64,000 nucleotides of DNA from Gammaproteobacteria bacterium Ga0077536. Its GTDB lineage: Bacteria; Pseudomonadota; Gammaproteobacteria; Ga0077536. Shown one piece after another: positions 25,684-32,313 of this stretch. Position 1 is the first letter of the stretch; the number at the start of each line of letters is the position of its first letter. Both the position numbers and the translations under genes were made by a program. Location of the stretch: assembly GCA_001464935.1 (NCBI GenBank), contig LNEL01000064.1, positions 201,567-265,566 on the forward strand. The letters are read 5' to 3'. The notes beneath the pieces are model-generated. The model had not been told where the DNA came from. It saw nothing but the letters and a program-made list of their open reading frames with translations, and searched no databases.

Positions 25684-25805
25684 GCCGCCGGGAACACCGA
25701 GAAAGAGAGGAAGTGATTGGGAGCCTCTGCGATGCAGACGCGAGTCGTGGCATGGGCGCCTCGGGGCCGCCCCCCCTCTATTTCTTCGCGGTGTTCTCCG
25801 AGGTC
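25684..25805. repeat. ~125-bp terminal-inverted-repeat element, degenerate copy C
   Basis: Left arm GCCGCCGGGAACACCGAGAA then AGAGAGGAAG; right arm TATTTCTTCGCGGTGTTCTC then CGAGGTC. The internal GATGCAGACG...GGCGCC block matches that of copy D (36846). The arms have decayed and the 9-base unit is no longer intact. It lies in the 964-base gene-free stretch 25385-26348; in the remaining parts of that stretch (25385-25683 and 25806-25935) I see nothing recognisable. Confidence 0.7.
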
Positions 25806-25935
25806 TGCATCGACGGCCGTCGGGCATGCATGGTCTGGCCTCGTGTGCGGTCGGACTCGACGCAGCGTGATTGTCACGTCGACGAACCCGCAGCGTCGGG
25901 CCTGAGAATGACTGCGTTGCACCCGGCATCAAGAA

Positions 25936-26190
25936 AGCTCGGTATCGCCTGACGTAGCCCGGAGGCGGCGCGGAATCCGGAGGCGAGGGTTTGCACGGCG
26001 TTGAACCGCGGCAGCCAGACCTGAGGTCGTGGGTGCCGGGGATGAGTGGCGGCGCCGCCGCGATCCCGGATTTCGCTGCGCTTCATCCGGGCTACGTGCA
26101 GCCATGCGTGCGCTGCGTTGTCCTCGCCCGGGGGCGGAGGTAACCCGGGTTCCGCGCTGCCACCGGGCGACCCACGAGCGCCGGACAATG
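25936..26190. repeat. REP composite, copy 2
   Basis: Begins GAAAGCTCGGTATCGCCTGA, continues with GTAGCCCGGAGGCGGCGCGG, then TTGCACGGCGTTGAACCGCG, the inverted REP TCCCGGATTTCGCTGCGCTT and CATCCGGGCTAC (26063-26095), and ends with GAGCGCCGGACAATGCTC. The part after the inverted REP holds an ACCCGGGTTCCGCGCTGCCA half-site. Order and spacers match the copy at 21107-21320. Confidence 0.85.
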
Positions 26191-26348
26191 CTCATTCACC
26201 GCACCCTGCGAGTGCAGAGCGGATTTGCGCCCAGCGCTCGCCGTGCCCGCCGTGGCTGGATTCGCATGCCGACACACCATGGTCGCTCACGCTCATGGCA
26301 ACCCATCGACATTGGCGCGCAGCGGACTGGATTCGTCGCCGCTGAAGA

Positions 26349-29138
26349 CTACTGCAGCGTGATTTTGACGCCGCCGTACACGAAGCGTCCGGTCTGGGGG
26401 AGGCCGTAGGATTCTTCGTAGTTCGCATCGAACAGGTTGTCGGCGCCGACATAGACGGCGACGCGTGTGCCGGGCAGGTCGTAGTGCAGGTTCAGATCCA
26501 CGAGGCTGTAGGCGTCGAGTTCGCGGCGCGCGAGCGGCGTGCCGCGTGAGTAGTAGAACTGCTCGCTGACGCGCTGAAAGGCGCCATACAGACGCAGATC
26601 GTCATGCAATCGATACGTTGCCGTCAGTGCGAGCATGTTGCCCGGCGTGTACTGCTGCTGTTTGCGCGCAGTGCCGGGCGACTCATCGCGGCTCGTCAGG
26701 TGCGTGTAGCTCAGATCGAGCCGCAGCCGCGAGATCGCGGCCGTGGTGGCGGTGAACTCCACGCCCTTGAAGGCCGTCTCCGCGATGTTCTCGAACAGGC
26801 CGGTGACGCTGTCGCGCTGGATGAGGCCGGAGACGTCCTGCCGAAAGAACGTGACTTCGACGCTACTCGCAAGTCCCAGCGCCTGGCGTGCGCCGGCTTC
26901 GTAGAGATCGGCGATTTCAAACCCGAGATCCGAATTCCCGGACACCGGATCGTGCAGCTGCGCGATCGATGGCGGGCGAATCTTGCGCGCGTGCGTCGCT
27001 TTCAGTCGCAGACCCTCGCGCACGCGGTAGGTCGCGCCGACGTTGTAGCCGAGGTCGCCGTTGACGTGCTCGTCGTCGGCGACGAGCCAGTGGTGGCCGA
27101 CGCCGGCGACCAGCCCCAGCGCAGGCCACGGGTGGAACGAGAACTCCATCGCCGTGTTCAACACCTCGACCGCGCGCTCCTGCGTGATGAGCCGCTTGCC
27201 GAACGCGAAGCCCGCCAGCCGCTCGACGCGGTTGCCGCCGTTGCCGTCGCCATCGCCGCCCCCCGACCCGTCGCCACCACCGGCGCCGCCGCCGCACACG
27301 CGGTCCTGCAGCAGGCTGCCCGTGATGTCCGTGTCCTCGACCAGCGGCGCGGGTGGCGGCGCCAGTGGATTGACCGTCGCAGGGGCCTGCACGAACACCC
27401 GGTTCAGCGGGCCGCCGCCGGTGTTGTCGACGCCGGAGACACCCCAGAAGCCGTTCGCGTCCGTGCCGCGCAGGCGAATCGCCGAGAACATGTCCGGCCC
27501 CAGGGCCCCGGCTTCGGCCGCCGCCTGGCCGAAGAAATCGCTGACGCTGCCCTTGTTGAACAGCCAGCTCGCGGTCTCGCCCTGCAGGAACGCGTCGCCC
27601 TGGCCGGGTCGGCGGAAATTGACCTGGATCGGATACAGATAGCCATCGGCGTTCTCGAGCGCGGTGAAGAAGCGCACGTTGCCGATGTCGGCCTGGCTGC
27701 CGGCGGCCTGCGTGAACGACAGGCCCGTCGGATCGAAGCCGGCGACGGGCGAGATCATCACGCTCTGCAGAAAACTGCCGGCACCGTAGTTGTTGCCAGC
27801 GAGATTGGTGATCGAGAAATCGACGCCGCCGCCCGCGCGGTTGCTCGCCGTCAGTCGCGCGATCGCGGCGTTGGCGCCACCGGCGGTCGTCGCATCGTGG
27901 TCGTTGGTCGTCGTGTAGGCGTAGTCGAGCACGAGCGTGGTCGGCACGACGGCCGGCGCGGCGACGGGGGCGGCCGGTGCGGGCACCCTCAGTGGCACGT
28001 CCTGGATCACGCATTCGCCGACGAGGCGCTCCTGGCGCGCGTCGACCAGCAACGACAGCGTGCCGTCCCAGCGATGCGTGTACTCGGTCTGGTGGTGAAA
28101 GCCGGTGGTGCGGGTGCGGGCTTCGTCTTCGAACGTGTTGCGCACGCTCGCATCGGGCACGCGCAGGAAACGCTCGTCTTCGAAGCGGGTCAGCTCCTCG
28201 ACGCCGACGCTCGAATACGCCCAGGCGTGATGGCGCCAACGTTCGTTCGGCTCGTACAGCGCGTTGATCTGCGCATAATAGCCGCGCTCGTCGTCGACGC
28301 GATCGTGCCGGGGCCGTTGCGCGAAGCGATCGGTGTCGTTGTCGTGGATGCCGGTCGGCAGGCCGTGCTCGCCGTCGAAGGTCTGGAGCGCCAGCCCGAA
28401 TTCCCACGCCTCGCGTGGTCGCCAGCTCGCGTTCAGGTACAGACTGTCGCGCCGCAGGCCGCCGTTCAGGCGCTTGTCGCCATCTTCGAAGGCGGCGGGC
28501 GTGAAATGGTCGGACAGCGCGAAGCTGTCGCGCTCGCGCCGGCCGAGCGTGATGAAGACATCGGCGTCGTCGTTGCCCCAGGCGAAGCTGCCCTGGTAGC
28601 GCCGGGCATCGAGATCGCCCGCTTCCATGCTGAATTCGGCGGTGGCCGGGCCGTCGCCGCGGCGCGTGATGATGTTGATCACACCGCCGAGTGCGCCGTC
28701 GCCGTAAAGCTGCGAACTCGCACCCGAGGTCAGTTTGATCTTCGAGATCCAGTCGGTCGGGATGAGCGTCGGATCGAACTGGCCGTCCGCCGCGCCGTTG
28801 AACGGGATGCCGTTGATCAGCAGTTTGACGTGGCGCGTGCGAAAGCCGCGCACATCGATGCGCGGCGTGCCCTGGCCGCCGACGCGGACGTTGACGCCCG
28901 GCAGCAGGTCGATGGCTTCATCGAGGGAGCGGGCGGCGGAGGCCTCGATCGCGTCGCTGTCGACTTCACGCACGGTGCCGGCCTGTTCGACCACCGGCTT
29001 GCGGGCGGTGACGACGACCTCGCCGAGATCGTAGGCGGCATCGTCAGCCACTGCGCTGCAGGCGAGCGCGCCCGCCGCCAGCGCGGCGAGGCCGCGCGCG
29101 AGGAGGGGGCGTCGCGTGGTGCTTCGTCCGTCCGGCAT
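26349..29138 (-). CDS. TonB-dependent outer-membrane receptor with a large inserted domain
   Basis: A 929-residue receptor. Signal peptide (RGLAALAAGALACSAVA), TonB box GEVVVTARK (residues 38-46), plug domain (DEAIDLLPGVNVRVGGQGTP, DVRGFRTRHVKLLINGIPF, YGDGALGGVINIITRRGDG), then the 22-strand barrel ending TGRFVYGGVKITLQ. Residues ~373-638 are not barrel: a beta-rich Asn/Thr/Gly domain (LDYAYTTTNDHDATT, SITNLAGNNYGAGSF) and a Gly-rich linker, framed by the only two cysteines seen there (GECVIQD and DRVCGGG). It resembles the exported domains of PEP-CTERM proteins in style. Receptors of this type import siderophores, cobalamin, metals or oligomers using TonB energy. The ligand is unknown; the neighbouring ModE-like regulator hints at a metal or oxyanion complex. 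Confidence 0.9.
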   Translation of the reverse strand: MPDGRSTTRRPLLARGLAALAAGALACSAVADDAAYDLGEVVVTARKPVVEQAGTVREVDSDAIEASAARSLDEAIDLLPGVNVRVGGQGTPRIDVRGFRTRHVKLLINGIPFNGAADGQFDPTLIPTDWISKIKLTSGASSQLYGDGALGGVINIITRRGDGPATAEFSMEAGDLDARRYQGSFAWGNDDADVFITLGRRERDSFALSDHFTPAAFEDGDKRLNGGLRRDSLYLNASWRPREAWEFGLALQTFDGEHGLPTGIHDNDTDRFAQRPRHDRVDDERGYYAQINALYEPNERWRHHAWAYSSVGVEELTRFEDERFLRVPDASVRNTFEDEARTRTTGFHHQTEYTHRWDGTLSLLVDARQERLVGECVIQDVPLRVPAPAAPVAAPAVVPTTLVLDYAYTTTNDHDATTAGGANAAIARLTASNRAGGGVDFSITNLAGNNYGAGSFLQSVMISPVAGFDPTGLSFTQAAGSQADIGNVRFFTALENADGYLYPIQVNFRRPGQGDAFLQGETASWLFNKGSVSDFFGQAAAEAGALGPDMFSAIRLRGTDANGFWGVSGVDNTGGGPLNRVFVQAPATVNPLAPPPAPLVEDTDITGSLLQDRVCGGGAGGGDGSGGGDGDGNGGNRVERLAGFAFGKRLITQERAVEVLNTAMEFSFHPWPALGLVAGVGHHWLVADDEHVNGDLGYNVGATYRVREGLRLKATHARKIRPPSIAQLHDPVSGNSDLGFEIADLYEAGARQALGLASSVEVTFFRQDVSGLIQRDSVTGLFENIAETAFKGVEFTATTAAISRLRLDLSYTHLTSRDESPGTARKQQQYTPGNMLALTATYRLHDDLRLYGAFQRVSEQFYYSRGTPLARRELDAYSLVDLNLHYDLPGTRVAVYVGADNLFDANYEESYGLPQTGRFVYGGVKITLQ

Positions 29139-29178
29139 TGGCTACCCGCGCGCTGCGGCGCGTTGTCCCGTGCGATTG

Positions 29179-29208
29179 AAAAAAACATCGCCCGCCGAAG
29201 CGGGCGAT
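29179..29208 (-). terminator. Rho-independent terminator between PEP-CTERM and receptor genes
   Basis: On the minus strand a perfect 9-bp stem (ATCGCCCGC / GCGGGCGAT, loop TTCG) at 29187-29208 is followed directly by a run of seven T (29185-29179). It lies 69 bases after the PEP-CTERM stop and only 40 bases before the receptor start, so it can end the short transcript or act as attenuator for the receptor. Confidence 0.9.
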
Positions 29209-29277
29209 GGGACCAGCCCTGACGCGCAACGACCGGGGAGGACGCTGCGTAAGGCTAAAACCGGTGGCGACTCGCGC

Positions 29278-29976
29278 TCACGCGACGCGACGACGCAGGC
29301 CGACGAGGCCCGCGATCGCGCTGCCGAAGAGCCACACGGCACCGGGGACCGGCACGGGTGAAAATTCGCCACTCAGATTGAAATTATCAAAGCGCCAAGC
29401 GCCGGCCGGCGTGAACGGATTGTCGCCAGTGAAGCGGACTTCGACCGAGCCGGTAAGGCCTGTCATGAGCAATGGAGTGTCGAGCACTGCTGCTCGAAAG
29501 CTGTCGACATTGTTGATGCCAAGGGCGGTATTGTCCTGGTCGAGAACCGCCGGGCCGCTGGTGGCCTCGACGCCGTTCACTATCAGATTCCAACCAGTGA
29601 ATGCCTGCTTCGGACCGGTCTGGTTACCAACGCCACCGAAGCGTTCAGAAAACGAGAGCCCATTCAGGTCGAGCTTGAAGCCCGGCGCAATCGTGAATGT
29701 GAATGCCATGAACTGCGTGTTCGACCACAGCGTTTCGGGTGCATTGCTGCTCGACAGCCCTGAAGCTCTGACCGGGAGGCCGCCGTTTTCGGTCACCCAG
29801 CTGCTGGCAGCGACCAGCTCCGGCGCCATGGTGTCGACGGCGTTGAGGTAGCTGCCATCTGCCGCGTCGAAATCATAGAAAACCACCGTCGCCGCCTGCA
29901 CGCCCAACGAAGTGCCCGTCAGAATGATGCCGAGGCCGGCAGCCCGGGCGGCCCTGTTCAGAAATCTGCTTTTCAT
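29278..29976 (-). CDS. PEP-CTERM/VPLPA-type secreted protein
   Basis: A 232-residue exported protein: signal peptide (RAAGLGIILTGTSLGVQAA), an Asn/Thr/Phe-rich beta domain (ATVVFYDFDAADGSYLN, FTIAPGFKLDLNGLSFSE, WRFDNFNLSGEF) and the sorting tail VPVPGAVWLFGSAIAGLVGL followed by RRR. This tripartite tail (PEP/VPLPA motif, membrane helix, basic end) is recognised by an exosortase, none of which is in the window. The domain resembles the carbohydrate-binding-like jelly rolls common in such proteins. It is transcribed first and is followed by a strong terminator before the TonB receptor. A sigma-54-like promoter precedes it. Function unknown; surface or matrix location is expected. Confidence 0.88.
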   Translation of the reverse strand: MKSRFLNRAARAAGLGIILTGTSLGVQAATVVFYDFDAADGSYLNAVDTMAPELVAASSWVTENGGLPVRASGLSSSNAPETLWSNTQFMAFTFTIAPGFKLDLNGLSFSERFGGVGNQTGPKQAFTGWNLIVNGVEATSGPAVLDQDNTALGINNVDSFRAAVLDTPLLMTGLTGSVEVRFTGDNPFTPAGAWRFDNFNLSGEFSPVPVPGAVWLFGSAIAGLVGLRRRVA

Positions 29977-30025
29977 TGCCTGATCCTTTGGTGGCTTGGC
30001 GCCGATGCGCCCGTTCGATTATTAG

Positions 30026-30041
30026 TGCGTGGATTGTGCCA
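30026..30041 (-). promoter_or_regulatory. sigma-54-like -24/-12 promoter for the PEP-CTERM gene
   Basis: Minus-strand TGGCACAATCCACGCA: a perfect -24 hexamer TGGCAC and invariant GG and GC exactly ten bases apart. The -12 box ACGCA departs from TTGCA. It lies ~50 bases before the start codon. RpoN control of PEP-CTERM genes by PrsK/PrsR-type systems is known in other bacteria, which supports the reading. Confidence 0.55.
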
Positions 30042-30085
30042 CGGGCAGGCGCGACTGCCAGCACTGAAAGCGGAAAAAACTCGCG

Positions 30086-30107
30086 CTTAAATATGCAAAT
30101 TTAAGCA
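30086..30107. promoter_or_regulatory. ModE-like palindromic operator
   Basis: GCTTAAAT-ATGCAA-ATTTAAGC: perfect 8-bp arms with a 6-bp spacer in an unusually A+T-rich spot. Architecture (C/G ends, AT-rich arms, 6-7 spacer) resembles ModE boxes. It lies 48 bases before the HTH/PBP regulator gene and ~45 bases upstream of the sigma-54-like promoter of the divergent PEP-CTERM gene, so it can serve both. Confidence 0.65.
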
Positions 30108-30154
30108 TGTAGACTTGTGTCTCATGCCCGCCTCGGCCGGGCCGGAGTGCTGAC

Positions 30155-31261
30155 ATGAACATCGAACTTCACCTCGCCTGGACGCTCGTCGGCAAGCACC
30201 GGGAACCTCTCAATCCGGAACTCGTGCAATTGCTCGACGGCATCGCAACGGGGGGCAATCTGCGCTACGCCGCCAAGGCGGCCAGGTTGTCCTACCGTCA
30301 CGCGTGGGGCGTGCTGAAGTACTGGGAGCAGTATTTCGGCCACACGCTCGTGGCCCTGGTGCGGGGGCGGGGCGCGGTGCTGACGAGCGCCGGCGAAACG
30401 CTGCGCGAAACCTGGCACAAGACCAACGAACGCGCGACCGCGGCGCTCGAAGACGCGGCGGCGTTCGCGCGGCGCGGCCTCGACGCGCTGACGCGCCAGC
30501 AGGAGGAGGGTGCATTGAGCATCGTCGCGAGTCACGGCCTCGGCGTGACGACGCTCGCCGAACTGCTGCGCAACGAAGGCGTCGACGTTGACCTGCAGTT
30601 GCTCGGCAGCGAGCAGAGTCTCGAGCGCTATGCCGCCGGCGCCTGCCGCGTCGCCGGCTTCCACCTGCCGGAAGGCACGCTCGGCACGCGACTGTGGCGG
30701 CGCTTCCAGCCGCGGCTCGAGGCGAAGCGCGACGTGCTGCTGCAGGTGGAGACACGCGAACTCGGCTTCATGACGAAGCAGGGTGTCACCGTCAACGGCG
30801 TGCGCGACATCGCAAAGCAGCGGCTGCGCTTCGTCAACCGCCAGCCCGGTGCCGGCAGCCGGCTCGTGTTCGATCTGCTGCTGGCGGATGCGGGCCTGAA
30901 GCCCGCGGCCATTGCGGGCTACCACAACGAGGAATACACGCACCAGGCCGTGGCGGCGATCGTCGCTGCCGGCGAAGCCGATGCGGCGTTCGGCACGCGC
31001 GCGGCCGCGGAGCGCTTCGGCCTGCAGTTCCATCGCGAACTGAGTGAGAAATACCTGCTCGCCCTGACGCGCGAGGATCTCCATCGCAAGCCTTACGCCC
31101 TGGTGCAGCGGCTGCTCGGATCGCAGACCTACAAGCGCGCGCTCGCGGCGGTGCCCGGCTGCGATACGCGCGCCTCGGGCAAGCTCATCGAACTCAAACA
31201 ACTACCGACGATCGCAAAGCTCGCCAAACCCGCGCCCCGTGCGCGCAAGGACACGCCATGA
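30155..31261 (+). CDS. ModE-type HTH regulator with PBP-like sensor domain
   Basis: A 368-residue transcription regulator. Residues ~1-110 are the ModE/LysR-like winged helix: LLDGIATGGNLRYAAKAARLSYRHAWGVLKYWEQ (read here in pieces), GHTLVALVRGRGAVLTSAG. Residues ~130-345 are a periplasmic-binding-protein-like domain of the PF12727 type (GALSIVASHGLGVTTLAELL, VNRQPGAGSRLVFDLLLADAG, HQAVAAIVAAGEADAAFG), which senses the ligand in the cytoplasm. Proteins of this build replace the molybdate-binding di-MOP domain of ModE and usually stand next to tungstate/molybdate uptake genes. It probably binds the 30086-30107 palindrome. Its stop overlaps the start of the periplasmic binding protein (ATGA). 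Confidence 0.85.
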   Translation: MNIELHLAWTLVGKHREPLNPELVQLLDGIATGGNLRYAAKAARLSYRHAWGVLKYWEQYFGHTLVALVRGRGAVLTSAGETLRETWHKTNERATAALEDAAAFARRGLDALTRQQEEGALSIVASHGLGVTTLAELLRNEGVDVDLQLLGSEQSLERYAAGACRVAGFHLPEGTLGTRLWRRFQPRLEAKRDVLLQVETRELGFMTKQGVTVNGVRDIAKQRLRFVNRQPGAGSRLVFDLLLADAGLKPAAIAGYHNEEYTHQAVAAIVAAGEADAAFGTRAAAERFGLQFHRELSEKYLLALTREDLHRKPYALVQRLLGSQTYKRALAAVPGCDTRASGKLIELKQLPTIAKLAKPAPRARKDTP

Positions 31262-32025
31262 GAGCGCTGCTCGCCCTGTTCATCGGCATCATCGCGGGTG
31301 GCAGCAGCGAGGCAACGGAGGTGCTGCGCGCGGCGGTGGTGCCGATCGTCAACCAGGAACATTTTCTCGAGCGCGTGCTCGCGCCATGGGCCGCTGCGCG
31401 CGGCCTGGGCCTCGAGATCAAAGCCGTCCATGGCCGCGAAGTCGCGCGGGCCGCGCGCGCGGGCGAGGTCGACCTCGTGATCATGCATACCCGCTTCCCC
31501 GGACGTGTTCGCCTGATCGCAGACGGCGTGATCGCGGACAGCCGCGAAGTCTTCGCCAATCCCATTGCGCTGCTCGCGCCGGCGCACGATCCGGCCGGGG
31601 TCGCGGGCGCCGGCAGCGCGGCGGAGGCGATGTCGCGGATCAGGGCGGCCGGGGCCTGCGTGCTGGAAAATGATCTCGACGGGCTGGTCATGCTGACGCG
31701 GCGGCTCGCCGGCGACGATGCGTGCTATGTGCGCGATCGCAGCGCCGTCGGCCTCGGCGCGGTGCTCAAGGCCACGCGCGACGGGCAATACACGTGGTGG
31801 GGGCTGCATCCGTACGCGATGAGCGAGCAGTCGCTGCGTCCGCAGGTGTGGCGCGATCCGGACCTGCTGCGGCCGCTCGGCGCCTCGGCCGTGCTCGGAG
31901 CCGCTGGCGCCAGCGCCGCGCAGGCCGCGATCGACTACCTGCAGACGTCCGCCGCGCGCGGGGCGATCGAGGCGTTTCGCCTGTCGCGCGCGCCGGCGCT
32001 CCAGGCCTGGTTTGCCTGGCCCTGA
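31258..32025 (+). CDS. periplasmic solute-binding protein (TupA/ModA-like, orphan)
   Basis: A 255-residue exported binding protein. It has a short signal (MRALLALFIGIIAGGSSEA) and a type II periplasmic-binding fold: VLRAAVVPIVNQEHFLERVLAPWAAARG, the HTRFPGRVRLIADGVIADSREVFANP hinge, ENDLDGLVMLTRRLAG and GAVLKATRDGQYTWWGLHPYAMSEQ. Motifs at the N-terminus and the YTWWG segment recall tungstate/oxyanion binding proteins, but identity is low. It is translationally coupled to the HTH/PBP regulator. No ABC permease or ATPase follows, so it either hands ligand to a transporter encoded elsewhere or senses it. Confidence 0.7.
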   Translation: MRALLALFIGIIAGGSSEATEVLRAAVVPIVNQEHFLERVLAPWAAARGLGLEIKAVHGREVARAARAGEVDLVIMHTRFPGRVRLIADGVIADSREVFANPIALLAPAHDPAGVAGAGSAAEAMSRIRAAGACVLENDLDGLVMLTRRLAGDDACYVRDRSAVGLGAVLKATRDGQYTWWGLHPYAMSEQSLRPQVWRDPDLLRPLGASAVLGAAGASAAQAAIDYLQTSAARGAIEAFRLSRAPALQAWFAWP

Positions 32026-32313
32026 CGCGCACTCCGTCAGGCGCTGAGCGCGGCGGCAGGGTGGCGCCCGGCCCGGTGGCCGCCATCGCTCGCGTGCGCG
32101 GGCCACGCGGCGTGTCGTGCGGACCTTCGTGATGGCATTCAGCGCCCGCGCCGCGCGACAGCTTCCGACCTGACCCCGTTCACGCCCGTCGTCCGTTCAA
32201 TGCCTCAGCTGCCCCTTCGCGGCTTGCAGTCCGGCCTGACTCCCACGACGATGACGCCGCTGCATAGGCACCCCGCACGAACATGCGGCCGCGCGCGGTC
32301 GCCGGAGAATGAA

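Noticed and set aside
26604..29222. 872-codon plus-strand frame opposite the TonB receptor
   Set aside because: Composition is Arg/Ala/Gly/Val-rich without recognisable motifs; the minus-strand receptor explains the region fully.
29139..29277. Cobalamin or other riboswitch before the TonB receptor
   Set aside because: The 139-base gap holds only a terminator hairpin; no B12-box-like conserved core is visible.
29278..29976. Exosortase or EPS biosynthesis locus expected near PEP-CTERM genes
   Set aside because: No XrtA/EpsH-like eight-helix protein or glycosyltransferase occurs in the window; the sorting enzyme must be elsewhere.
31258..32025. A complete tungstate/molybdate ABC importer
   Set aside because: Only the binding protein is present; neither permease nor ATPase follows in 32026-36420.
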